This document shows positions 8,216 through 16,372 of a DNA stretch of 51,992 nucleotides, piece after piece. Source of the DNA: Candidatus Nanoarchaeia archaeon (GTDB lineage Archaea; Nanobdellota; Nanobdellia; Woesearchaeales; SKIA01). The stretch lies in NCBI GenBank assembly GCA_028279685.1, contig JANQNG010000046.1:1-51992 (forward strand), written 5' to 3'. The number at the start of each line of letters is the position of its first letter. Within the stretch, counting starts at the first letter, position 1. Under the pieces are notes generated by a model. The model searched no databases. It was not told the origin of the DNA and saw nothing but the letters and a program-made list of their open reading frames with translations. A program made the position numbers and the translations under genes.

Positions 8216-8929
8216 ATGGCTAGACGCACCAAAGAAGAATGGAAGACCTATGGGAATGTATTCGACCAGTTCACTATCCAGAACCTCCAGAAGCTCAGCG
8301 GTCAAGGCCACTTCGTAGGGTTGAAGAGCGCCATAGCATTAGGCAAAGAAGCTAATATCTTCTCTGCAGAAAAAGATGATGGCTCATTGATTATTGTAAA
8401 AATCTATCGATTAGAAAACTGCAATTTCAACAAGATGCATGATTATCTTATAGCAGACAAACGATATATGAATACAAAACGAGGGAAACGCCAAATTATT
8501 TTTGCCTGGTGCCAACGAGAGTTCAAAAATCTGATGAATGCAAGAGAAATAATTAAAGTTCCTACGCCAATAACATTCAAAGATAATATTATTCTGATGG
8601 AATTCATAGGAGATGCAGAACCTGCTGAACAATTGAAGAACTCACGGCCAAAAAATATTGAAGCATTCTATAAGAAAACCATATCGAATATGAAAAAACT
8701 TTATGATAGTGGATTAGTGCATGCTGATCTTTCAGGGTTCAATATTCTTAATAATCATGATGAACCTGTCTTTATTGATTTCAGCCAAGGAACCACATCA
8801 GACTCTCCACATGCAACCGAGTTGCTGCAAAGAGATTGTAGGAACATCGCACAGTTCTTCAAAAGATTAGGTGTCGAAACATCTGAAGAAGAGATTTTCA
8901 AGAGCATAGTGGTTAGCAGCAACGGGTGA
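8216..8929 (+). CDS. rio1: RIO1-family serine/threonine kinase
   Basis: A 237-residue atypical kinase of the RIO1 type, which acts in late maturation of the small ribosomal subunit. The ATP loop is GKEANIF at 43-49 in place of a glycine loop, the Lys is Lys62 in IIVKIY, the catalytic loop is HADLSGFN with Asp171 and Asn176, and the metal Asp is Asp188 in FIDFSQG. The N-terminal region before residue 30 is short, as in archaeal forms. Its stop codon lies inside the left arm of a 12-base inverted repeat. Confidence 0.93.
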   Translation: MARRTKEEWKTYGNVFDQFTIQNLQKLSGQGHFVGLKSAIALGKEANIFSAEKDDGSLIIVKIYRLENCNFNKMHDYLIADKRYMNTKRGKRQIIFAWCQREFKNLMNAREIIKVPTPITFKDNIILMEFIGDAEPAEQLKNSRPKNIEAFYKKTISNMKKLYDSGLVHADLSGFNILNNHDEPVFIDFSQGTTSDSPHATELLQRDCRNIAQFFKRLGVETSEEEIFKSIVVSSNG

Positions 8930-9024
8930 TGTTACGCTCCGTGTCGTTTCTACAATTCAATAAAAAATCCGAGATTATAACAAATCTATGTGCATATCAA
9001 GTACTTCACAAGGTAACATCACCC
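8924..9024. repeat. 12-base inverted repeat enclosing 77 bases
   Basis: GGGTGATGTTAC at 8924-8935 and its exact complement GTAACATCACCC at 9013-9024. The left arm contains the RIO1 stop codon; the right arm lies before the next promoter. The arms would close a large RNA hairpin or could be ends of a tiny mobile remnant. No target duplication is visible next to the arms. Confidence 0.7.
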
Positions 9025-9087
9025 ATATAGGAAGTATCGAAAGATTTATTAAGTTCTGCCTTTCTTTAAAAATAGGGGGTTGACGTT

Positions 9088-9888
9088 ATGGATGCTAAGA
9101 TTATCTTTCTTGGAACGGGCGGCGACGCTATGACTATCGGAAAGCAGCATAGGGCTTCGGGAGGAATCATTCTGAAGGTTGATGGCAGCCAATATCATAT
9201 TGATCCTGGCCCAGGAGCATTAGTCAGAGCAAAACAATACGGTGTCAATCTTAGAGAGAATACTGCTGTACTTGTAAGTCATAAACATCTCAATCATGCC
9301 AACGATGTTAATGCAGTGATTTCTGCAATGAGCAATGGAGGCATCGACAAAATGGGTGTCTTAGTACATAACCGAGTGCAGAACTCATCTAACGATTTAG
9401 TATTCTTCACAAAAGATTTCAATGAACGAATAATTGAAGTTGAGCCTGGTAAAAAAATTGGCATCAACGAAACAGATATTCACATAACAGAAACAAGACA
9501 TACTGATCCTGACGCTGTCGGCTTTAAGTTTGTGACACCTTATTTTGTATTGAGCTATCTTAGCGACACGCAGTATTTTGAAGGATTAGCAGAGCAGCAT
9601 AAAGATGCGAACATTATCATCATTAATTGCAAATATCCTTCAGGAATCAACGAAAAAGGACACTTTAGTTCTGATGATTGTATTAAGTTATTCTCCAAGA
9701 TTAAACCTGAATTAGCAATCATTACACACTTCGGTTCTAAACTCTTACAAGCAGATCCTTTGTTGGAGGCACGAACAATTAACGCAAAAACAGGAGTACA
9801 AGTGTTAGCAGCAACAGACGGATTAAGCATCACACCAACTACTTCATATAGTGCTAAAGCAAAGCAACAAAGAATGAGTCAGTATTGA
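9088..9888 (+). CDS. Metallo-beta-lactamase-fold hydrolase
   Basis: A 266-residue protein of the RNase Z/MBL-like superfamily. It opens with IIFLGTGGDA, and the metal motif reads SHKHLNHAND, which is HxHxxH with Asn in place of the usual Asp. Further ligand candidates are His in ETRHTD, an Asp in YLSDTQYF, and a late His in IITHFGSK. The Asn change may alter metal use. Substrate unknown: it lacks the exosite arm of tRNase Z. A GGGGG ribosome site precedes the ATG. Confidence 0.8.
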   Translation: MDAKIIFLGTGGDAMTIGKQHRASGGIILKVDGSQYHIDPGPGALVRAKQYGVNLRENTAVLVSHKHLNHANDVNAVISAMSNGGIDKMGVLVHNRVQNSSNDLVFFTKDFNERIIEVEPGKKIGINETDIHITETRHTDPDAVGFKFVTPYFVLSYLSDTQYFEGLAEQHKDANIIIINCKYPSGINEKGHFSSDDCIKLFSKIKPELAIITHFGSKLLQADPLLEARTINAKTGVQVLAATDGLSITPTTSYSAKAKQQRMSQY

Positions 9889-9889
9889 T

Positions 9890-10627
9890 TTATAATCCTG
9901 TTGGCACATCGATAAAAACTGTCTTTAGCTTAAACTTTTTCTCGAGGAGTTTACCTACTGCTTTCACACCCCATGTTTCAGTAGCGTAATGACCAGCAAA
10001 GATTAAGTTAACTCCCATTTCTTCTGCATGAGGTGTTATTGTGTGTGATGCATCTCCTGTAATAAAGACATCAGCGTCTCCTTCTTTTAGATTAAACAAA
10101 TGAAACATTCCTCCACCACTACAAACACAGAATGATTTAATCATCTTCTTTCCAAAAGTTCTAAAAACAACATCAGTATCTAATTTCTTATCCACCTTAG
10201 CTACAAAATTAGTAAAACTCACTGGTTTTTGCAATACTCCAATATAGCAGTAATCATCAAAGACTTTCTTTACTTTACCGCCCAGTACGCGAACTAATTC
10301 AGCATTATTACCATATTTATTATGCTTGTCCAAAGGCAAATGACAAACATATAAACCAATATTATGATCCATTAGAAACTTAACTCTATTATACATGATA
10401 TTCGTAATTCTTTCCTTCTTATTCCAAAACAAACCGTGATGCACTATCAACAAATCTACGTTCTCTTTTGCTGCGCGCTTGAATGTTTCCATTCTCGCAT
10501 CTACTGCCAATCCAATCTTCTTAATCTCTCTTGTGCATTCGATCTGAAGACCATTCAATGAATCATCTTCAATAGAACCTATGTCCAGTTCCTTGTTTAG
10601 AAATTCGACTAGTTTTTTGAGTTTCAT
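9890..10627 (-). CDS. Nif3-like dinuclear metal centre protein (DUF34)
   Basis: A 245-residue member of the Nif3/YbgI family. The metal-binding residues are seen in LIVHHGLFW (His-His), CHLPLDKH (His and Asp), and the C-terminal FAGHYATETWG (His and Glu). ITGDASHT is also conserved. Members bind two metals and have been linked to metal homeostasis and GTP-cyclohydrolase-like activity, but the true role is unsettled. The length is that of the short single-unit form. It is convergent with the MBL-fold gene. Confidence 0.9.
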   Translation of the reverse strand: MKLKKLVEFLNKELDIGSIEDDSLNGLQIECTREIKKIGLAVDARMETFKRAAKENVDLLIVHHGLFWNKKERITNIMYNRVKFLMDHNIGLYVCHLPLDKHNKYGNNAELVRVLGGKVKKVFDDYCYIGVLQKPVSFTNFVAKVDKKLDTDVVFRTFGKKMIKSFCVCSGGGMFHLFNLKEGDADVFITGDASHTITPHAEEMGVNLIFAGHYATETWGVKAVGKLLEKKFKLKTVFIDVPTGL

Positions 10628-10712
10628 AGGAAAAGCACAGTTCTTATCTTTATAAAATTAACTTGGGAGGCGTCAATAAACTATATAAATAAACAAACGC
10701 AGGAAATGATTA

Positions 10713-12137
10713 ATGAAGCAGCGTAAGAAGACTAAGAAGCGTAAAAAATCAGTCAACACAAAGCGCATAAGAAAGAAGCCATCTCAGAAACCAAAGAAGG
10801 CATGGGTGCTTTCTGTAGATATGGGATATGGTCATCGAAGAGCAGCATATCCATTGAATGATATTGCCAATGGACGTATTATTGTTGCTAATAATGATAA
10901 GATTATTTCTGAAAAAGAAAAGAAGACCTGGCGGAGAGCTGAACGATTTTATAACACCATATCTCAATTGAAAAGCATACCCTTTATTGGGAAACTCTTT
11001 TTTGGCATGTATGATAATCTGCAAAAAATCTCTCCTTTTTTTCCTTTTAGAGATTTAAGTAAACCTACATTCACTGTCTTGCAGCTGAAGAAGACCATTA
11101 ACAAAGGACTTTGCCACAGTCTGCTGAATTTTCTCAACAAAGAACCACTTCCTATAGTATCAACACACTTCATTCCTGCGCTTGCAGCAGATTATCTTAA
11201 CTATCCTGGAAAAATATATTGCGTTGTCACTGACACCGACATCAATAGAGTGTGGGTTGCTGATAAACCAAAAGAATCAAAGATCATTTACTTCGCACCT
11301 TGTTCTCATGTGATGTATCGCCTTAAAGAATACGGAGTTCCTGAGAAGAATATTGTATTAACAGGATTTCCTCTACCGAAAGAATGTATTGGTGGAAAAG
11401 ATCTTAGCATTCTTAAACGATCATTAGGAAGACGTCTCGTCAATCTCGACCCGAACAATATCTATTTGAAAGATTATCAGCAATACATCAAATCGAAAAT
11501 TGGAAAATGGTACACTAGGAAATCAGATCACCCTCTTACTTTGACATATCTTATTGGGGGTGCTGGTGCACAGATGGATATTGGCATCACCATAGCTAAA
11601 TCTCTCGAGAAAGAAATAAAAAAAGGAGAAATTGTTCTTAATCTTGTTGCAGGCACTCGCCTTGATGTACTTAATTATTTCAAGGAACATCTCGAGAAAG
11701 AACATTTAACTTCAGAAATAGGAAAAGGCATCAATATCATCTTTGCATTAGTCAAATATGAATACTTCAAAAAAATCAATCAAACCCTAAACAAATCAGA
11801 TATTATCTGGACAAAACCAAGTGAAATGTCCTTCTATGCTGCGCTCGGATTACCTATTATTATTGCACCTCCAGTTGGTGCTCATGAACATTACAATCAG
11901 AAATGGCTTCAGCATGTCAAAACAGGATTCATACAGGAGAATCCTGCATATACACACGATTGGCTCTTCTATCACCTTAAGAAAGGACTCTTTGCAGAGT
12001 CTGCGATGCATGCATTCAAAACACACAAATATGGCACACAACGTATTGAACAAATAGTTCTTGAAAAGAAACCTATTGAATCATTTCAGAAAGATCAAAT
12101 CTGGAAAGACTTTATCGAAAAAGGAAATAGTTATTGA
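10713..12137 (+). CDS. MGDG-synthase/MurG-like glycosyltransferase
   Basis: A 474-residue protein with a GT-B type arrangement. After a very basic N-terminus of about 30 residues comes VDMGYGHRRAA, which resembles the GGGHxxAA loop of MGDG synthase and MurG relatives. The middle has VSTHFIPALAADYL and CVVTDTDINRVW. The C-terminal half has LIGGAGAQ and the sugar-nucleotide region IWTKPSEMSFYAALGLP followed by PPVGAHEHYNQ. It probably transfers a sugar to a lipid or polyprenyl acceptor at the inner membrane face. Acceptor and donor are unknown. A TATA box near 10678-10688 drives it alone. Confidence 0.7.
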   Translation: MKQRKKTKKRKKSVNTKRIRKKPSQKPKKAWVLSVDMGYGHRRAAYPLNDIANGRIIVANNDKIISEKEKKTWRRAERFYNTISQLKSIPFIGKLFFGMYDNLQKISPFFPFRDLSKPTFTVLQLKKTINKGLCHSLLNFLNKEPLPIVSTHFIPALAADYLNYPGKIYCVVTDTDINRVWVADKPKESKIIYFAPCSHVMYRLKEYGVPEKNIVLTGFPLPKECIGGKDLSILKRSLGRRLVNLDPNNIYLKDYQQYIKSKIGKWYTRKSDHPLTLTYLIGGAGAQMDIGITIAKSLEKEIKKGEIVLNLVAGTRLDVLNYFKEHLEKEHLTSEIGKGINIIFALVKYEYFKKINQTLNKSDIIWTKPSEMSFYAALGLPIIIAPPVGAHEHYNQKWLQHVKTGFIQENPAYTHDWLFYHLKKGLFAESAMHAFKTHKYGTQRIEQIVLEKKPIESFQKDQIWKDFIEKGNSY

Positions 12138-12163
12138 TTTTAATCGAGAGCAAACCTTGGTGA

Positions 12164-12724
12164 TCAATATCTTGTGGTATTAATGTTCCCTCTTGTTTGA
12201 CAAGAATTTAATTTCAAAATTGGAATATCAAGTAAAACCCCATAAGTATATTTGCTCCCTTTGTGTGTAACCTTTGGCTCAACCATAAATCTATCACCAT
12301 CAAAAACAAAAACATCTCTTAATTTTCCAGAAGAAAATACATACAACCAAGGAATAGGTAATCTTGTCTCGCTCCAAACAGTTAACTCGCCTTCTAAAGT
12401 CATCATATCTTCTGTTTTCCCAAACTTTTGAGTTAAATAATCCCCCCATCCATTTCTTGGAGTGATTAATTTCGTTTCTGAAACTTCAATTTTTTCTTGG
12501 CCACACACCTCTACAGCTCTTTCTAAATCATCATTCCATTGCAAATTATATCCTTTTTTATTAAGCCAACGAGCAACTCGTTCAGAAGATGCTATTACAC
12601 ATCTTCTTTCTGTAGAAATTGAACCAGCACGTATCTCTTCGACAAGCTTAAAGTCAACAAATGTATGCATATACTTCTCAGGTTTCTCCTCAACGGTCAA
12701 TGTTCCTTCGATCAGATACGTCAT
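12164..12724 (-). CDS. Unknown protein
   Basis: A 186-residue soluble protein with no motif I recognise. It is mainly beta strands with alternating hydrophobic residues and several Trp in the second half (around VWSETRLPIPWLYVF). No signal peptide is present. The start is well placed: a TATA-like element on the minus strand at about 12745-12755 lies some 25 bases upstream of the ATG at 12722-12724. The gene is convergent with the glycosyltransferase. Confidence 0.6.
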   Translation of the reverse strand: MTYLIEGTLTVEEKPEKYMHTFVDFKLVEEIRAGSISTERRCVIASSERVARWLNKKGYNLQWNDDLERAVEVCGQEKIEVSETKLITPRNGWGDYLTQKFGKTEDMMTLEGELTVWSETRLPIPWLYVFSSGKLRDVFVFDGDRFMVEPKVTHKGSKYTYGVLLDIPILKLNSCQTRGNINTTRY

Positions 12725-12785
12725 AACGAGAAAATTTTCTAGTAGTATATAAAATTATTTAGTATGACTACTTCAGAATAAAAAA

Positions 12786-12880
12786 TGGAGCCGCCCAGAT
12801 TCCCAGAGAGCTCTACTCGATGGATCCCAAAAACCCAAAGGTTTTTGAGGACGAACTGGAAGTTCGAATCTCTTGTAACA
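12786..12880. other. Decayed tRNA-Pro 3' end and hairpins, possible small RNA
   Basis: Bases 12786-12802 repeat the 3' end of the adjacent tRNA-Pro (12902-12918) with one mismatch, in the same orientation. No matching 5' half exists. On the plus strand the region also holds AAAAACC-CAAA-GGTTTTT (12829-12846), the palindrome CGAACT-GGA-AGTTCG (12852-12866), and an outer pairing AGAGA/TCTCT (12805-12809 with 12869-12873) followed by ACA at 12878-12880. That layout loosely recalls an H/ACA guide. A plus-strand TATA near 12744-12757 could drive it. Both the relic and the RNA reading are tentative. Confidence 0.35.
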
Positions 12881-12936
12881 CACAGCCAAAAACAGAACGA
12901 ATGGGGCCGCCCAGATTCGAACTGGGGTCCTATGGT

Positions 12937-12964
12937 CTTTTTGATGAGGACATCGTCCAGATCG
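12937..12964 (-). other. tRNA-Pro intron 2, canonical 37/38 site
   Basis: This 28-base intron sits between anticodon-loop positions 37 and 38. The exon pairing TGTGG/CCATA, bulges GG|C and AG|A, and inner pairs GAT/ATC and GGAC/GTCC give a bulge-helix-bulge-like fold. The central helix pairs TTTG with AAAA, so three of four pairs are standard. Confidence 0.75.
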
Positions 12965-12984
12965 CCCAAACCACAGATGATAGA

Positions 12985-13006
12985 TTGCTCACTGCCAGAT
13001 GCAGCT
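12985..13006 (-). other. tRNA-Pro intron 1, D-loop site
   Basis: This 22-base intron lies after G18-G19. A bulge-helix-bulge fits well: central helix GCTT/GAGC, 3-base bulges GG|A and AA|T, inner helix GCTGC/GCAGT. Cutting after the second bulge base on each side yields exactly the expected D loop. Confidence 0.75.
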
Positions 13007-13127
13007 CCAAGCTACACCACGGCCCCTTTGGGAAATGAGATTATAAGCTCAGAACGCAATATGCTTTTTAAATGTTCTCATCGAATATGACAATAAGCTA
13101 TATAAACTCCTCTTTGTAAGAATTGCT

Positions 13128-15143
13128 ATGAAATACTCTATTATCATTCTCCTGTTGTTCATTGCAATACCAATAGTATTCGCAGATGACATTCTACTCA
13201 CCGATGACCTTTATGCAAGAGACTCACTCACTTTGGATGTTGATATAAGATACAAAATCAAGGTAACCCCCACCACAACTGTTGGATACGAACTCTCTAA
13301 TCTTAGAGCAATGCTCTATTACTATCCTAAAGAAGATTATCGACAAAACATCCTCTCAATAGAGTCATCACCTCAAGCAACAATCGACAATGATGCTTAC
13401 CTTTTCACGTGGAACTTCTTCAAAACACAACCTTATTACTTTGGAATTACTTCCAGAATCAAAACAGAGATGAATGCTCCTATTATTAACAAAAAAATTA
13501 CTTTCCCCATACGACAGATTGACGGAAGCTACAGCGACTATCTTGAGGAGACCGCAATCATTGATATCGACGAAGATATTAGACAACAAGCATTGATGCT
13601 TGCTGCAGGTAAAGATGATCTCTTTGATGTTGTCTTTTCAATAGGAGAATGGATCAATAGCAATATTGTCTATGACCTGACAACGGTTACTGCAGAAGCC
13701 GCACTGCCTGCTTCTTGGGTGATGGAAAACAGAAAAGGGGTTTGCGACGAAATTACTTCATTATTCATCGCAATGAATAGGGCATTGGGCATCCCAGCAA
13801 AATTCGTATCAGGGCTCACTTACACAAACGCACCTGAATTTACCGAACCCTGGGGCCCTCATGGATGGGCAGAAGTCTATTTCCCTGAAGTGGGATGGAT
13901 ACCCTTTGATATCACTTTTGGACTTTATGGTATCATTGACGCTGCTCATATCAAAATGCGAGAATCAAATGATGCTCAACAACCTTCATTGCGCTACGAA
14001 AGCAGAGGAAAAAATATTGATATAGAAGCAAGCGACATGGAGAAAGAAGTCACTATCAAGGAAAAAGGAGAGTACAGCAAAACACCTATACGAGTCACTT
14101 CATCCACTCTCTCTGATAAAATTGGTTTTGAATCATATAATGTCGTCGAAGCGATAATTGAGAATCTTGAAAATACGTATCAAGGATTCGATGTTATTTT
14201 TGCAGACACCACTCATTTGCATGTACTCTCGCAAAAAAAACAACCTGTCTTGCTCAAACCGAAAGAAAAGAAGACTATTTGGTGGGTGATACGCGTTGAC
14301 CCTCTTGAAAGCGGATTTTACTATGATTTTCCTGTTGTGATCTACACAACAAAACAAGCCAACACTTCGACATCATTTCAAGTAAAAGAAACATACAATA
14401 TCATCGACAAAACAACCGCTGAGATGAGAGCCCATTCCTTGGATGTAATTCAAGAAAAACCTTTATCTTCAGCCTTCAATTTCGAATGCTTCAAAGAAAC
14501 ACTCAATTATTATGTTGGTGATGAACTCACTATTACCTGCGATGTTAAAAACAATGCAGGAAAAGATATTGATAATCTTGAACTCTGTCTCTATAATCAA
14601 TGTGAACCACTTAGTATTGCCGACGATGAATATCTTTCTCCAAGATTCACCATCCCATTAGAAGAGCCAGGCAGTATGAGTATCCTTATGACTCTGAAGA
14701 ATGAAGAGATTGAGAAGACATCTCTTGTCTTGGCGACAATCTTTGACGAACCTTCACTCTCTATTGAAAATATCGAATATCCTTTGCAACTAGATTACAA
14801 CGAATACAGCTTTATCACTTTCACTCTACATCGTAACAATCAAGTTCCCGTAGAAAAAATTAAACTTCAAATAACTCACTCTTTAATTGAACATGAATGG
14901 GAAATCGAAACACTTGAATCTGATGCTAAACTTGAGTTGGCAATTGCAGGATCAAATCTCGATCTGAAAGATAACAAATTCGTGCTTTCTGCAGTCTATG
15001 AATCTGAACGAGGAGAACCATATCTAGTTGAAGAAACATTCTTCATAGAACTCTCTAATCCTACGTTCTCCCAGAAAACAATGATTGCATTGAACAAATT
15101 TGGAAAATGGACAAAGGAATTCATCAATAATGTTTTCACATGA
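13128..15143 (+). CDS. Secreted transglutaminase-like protein with repeat domains
   Basis: A 671-residue exported protein. A signal peptide covers residues 1-19. A beta-rich region follows, then a transglutaminase-like core with the full triad: Cys206 in RKGVCDEIT, His245 in GPHGWAEV and Asp261 in IPFDITFG. The C-terminal half looks like stacked beta-sandwich domains. No C-terminal anchor is seen, so it is either released or held by partners. Archaeal homologues may act as cell-surface peptidases or cross-linkers; activity here is inferred from the triad. TATA at about 13096-13106. Its end overlaps the convergent exporter gene by eight bases. Confidence 0.85.
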   Translation: MKYSIIILLLFIAIPIVFADDILLTDDLYARDSLTLDVDIRYKIKVTPTTTVGYELSNLRAMLYYYPKEDYRQNILSIESSPQATIDNDAYLFTWNFFKTQPYYFGITSRIKTEMNAPIINKKITFPIRQIDGSYSDYLEETAIIDIDEDIRQQALMLAAGKDDLFDVVFSIGEWINSNIVYDLTTVTAEAALPASWVMENRKGVCDEITSLFIAMNRALGIPAKFVSGLTYTNAPEFTEPWGPHGWAEVYFPEVGWIPFDITFGLYGIIDAAHIKMRESNDAQQPSLRYESRGKNIDIEASDMEKEVTIKEKGEYSKTPIRVTSSTLSDKIGFESYNVVEAIIENLENTYQGFDVIFADTTHLHVLSQKKQPVLLKPKEKKTIWWVIRVDPLESGFYYDFPVVIYTTKQANTSTSFQVKETYNIIDKTTAEMRAHSLDVIQEKPLSSAFNFECFKETLNYYVGDELTITCDVKNNAGKDIDNLELCLYNQCEPLSIADDEYLSPRFTIPLEEPGSMSILMTLKNEEIEKTSLVLATIFDEPSLSIENIEYPLQLDYNEYSFITFTLHRNNQVPVEKIKLQITHSLIEHEWEIETLESDAKLELAIAGSNLDLKDNKFVLSAVYESERGEPYLVEETFFIELSNPTFSQKTMIALNKFGKWTKEFINNVFT

Positions 15144-15864
15144 ACCAAAGCAATGCAGCAGCAAACAAAAGTATAATTGCAATGGCTTTTCTAAAGTGAA
15201 AGTTATCAATCCTATGTTCGAATTTCTCTCCTATGAAAAGACCTAAAAGAGTGAATGGTAATACAATACCTGAGAGCAAAACACTTTGTTCTGTAATGAG
15301 CCCTCCAATACCATAAGTAACAAGTTGCATCGCAGCCATCACCATAAACGTAAAGTTCAAGGTTGCTCTAAGTTTATCTTTGTCTTTAATAATCTCAGTG
15401 AAATAAACCACCAAAGGAGGCCCATTCACTCCGAAAAGGCTTCCTATAAAAGATGCGACAACACCAGCAGGATAGCCCCAACGCTCATTAACACGATGTG
15501 TATGTATCTTTTTCTCAAATAGTATCGACAAAGCAAGAATACTTATGATTGCCGCCAGTATGAGCTTCAACAACATATTTTCCACTACAACAAGAATCAT
15601 AGTGCCTATAATAACTCCTATAATGCTTCCTATACAAACTGGCTTTGCATAATTATAGAGAACTTTCTTGTTATACTGCATATGCATAACAAAGGAGATG
15701 AACAATCCCACTACGACCACAATTGCAAGCACAAGCTTCAATTCCACAAATAGTGCTAACACAGGGATAGTCACAAGGGCTGTTCCAAATCCTGCAAATC
15801 CTTTCACCAGATGAGCCAAAAAAAAGATCACAGCAAAGAACAATACAATCAAGATACCTTCCAT
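15136..15864 (-). CDS. TauE/SafE (TSUP) family membrane exporter
   Basis: A 242-residue membrane protein with about seven or eight hydrophobic helices. The N-terminal repeat carries LVKGFAGFGTALVTIPVLAL and the second repeat carries SFIGSLFGVNGPPLVVYFTE, the two signature halves of the TSUP family. Members export sulfite, sulfoacetate or other organosulfur anions; the substrate is not readable. A TATA element about 25 bases before the ATG indicates its own transcript. The gene is convergent with the transglutaminase-like gene and overlaps its end. Confidence 0.9.
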   Translation of the reverse strand: MEGILIVLFFAVIFFLAHLVKGFAGFGTALVTIPVLALFVELKLVLAIVVVVGLFISFVMHMQYNKKVLYNYAKPVCIGSIIGVIIGTMILVVVENMLLKLILAAIISILALSILFEKKIHTHRVNERWGYPAGVVASFIGSLFGVNGPPLVVYFTEIIKDKDKLRATLNFTFMVMAAMQLVTYGIGGLITEQSVLLSGIVLPFTLLGLFIGEKFEHRIDNFHFRKAIAIILLFAAALLWFM

Positions 15865-15969
15865 GAGATTCTCTAGAATGATTCTTTTATATAGTTTTGG
15901 ACTAACTCAAGGATAGAAATATCTACATGCAACTTGTGATATTGTTACGCATTGCTGAACTCAATAGGC

Positions 15970-16272
15970 TCATCCAGTGAATTTATCCGCAATGTAGACA
16001 AAAATAGCTTGATCCCCTGAATCAAATCGTTGGCAGCTCACTTCTTTGTTAAATTGAAGCTGCTTTCTTAATGTTCTTGGAACAAGAAAATACTTTGTTG
16101 CTTCGTTCCTTCCTCTCTGCGTCAGATTAGCTTTTGTTGAACAGTGTTTTCTCGAGAAAAGAACAATATCATTTGTATCTCCATTAAGCGGCATAATTTC
16201 TTCTTTGTCTAGCATAACCTCGACAATTACCTTATCCTGCACTTCTTCTCTTGTTGATAATATCTCTCCCAT
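15970..16272 (-). CDS. Unknown small protein
   Basis: A 100-residue protein with no family I can name. It opens with an acidic strand region (VIVEVMLDKEE) and later has a basic segment RKHCSTKANLTQRGR followed by LVPRTLRKQLQF, which faintly resembles the DNA-contact strand of AbrB-like swapped-hairpin proteins. There is no signal peptide. It stands alone between the exporter and the 365-residue unknown, with AT-rich promoter-like sequence upstream. Regulatory function is only a possibility. Confidence 0.5.
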   Translation of the reverse strand: MGEILSTREEVQDKVIVEVMLDKEEIMPLNGDTNDIVLFSRKHCSTKANLTQRGRNEATKYFLVPRTLRKQLQFNKEVSCQRFDSGDQAIFVYIADKFTG

Positions 16273-16372
16273 TGTACTAAATCTTCACTCCCGGATAAAA
16301 AAAGATGAGCAACCATATATACTCTTCCAAGATATTATCTATATCCCATATACTCTTCTTTTATAAATAAAT

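Larger units (their letters stand above)
12902..13026 (-). tRNA. tRNA-Pro(UGG) with two introns
   Basis: Read on the minus strand, the gene starts GGGGCCG and ends CGGCCCC plus A, a perfect acceptor stem. The T arm is CCCAG-TTCGAAT-CTGGG. The anticodon stem TGTGG/CCATA (one G-U) frames the loop TTTGGG-A, giving anticodon UGG, with the loop sequence typical of archaeal tRNA-Pro. The mature RNA is 75 bases after removal of two introns: 22 bases in the D loop (12985-13006) and 28 bases after position 37 (12937-12964). The D arm only becomes normal (GTGT AGCTTGG TCTA TCAT) once the first intron is taken out. No CCA is encoded. Confidence 0.85.

Noticed and set aside
12786-12918. Attachment sites of an integrated element
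   Set aside because: The direct repeats are only 116 bases apart and no integrase or mobile gene lies in the window; kept only as a possible scar.
12739-12969. Minus-strand frame of 76 residues over the tRNA-Pro gene
   Set aside because: It overlaps the tRNA exons and intron and has no homology signal or ribosome site.
12785-13090. Two plus-strand frames over the tRNA-Pro region
   Set aside because: They read across a tRNA gene and its relic on the opposite strand, have no promoter fit and encode low-information sequence.
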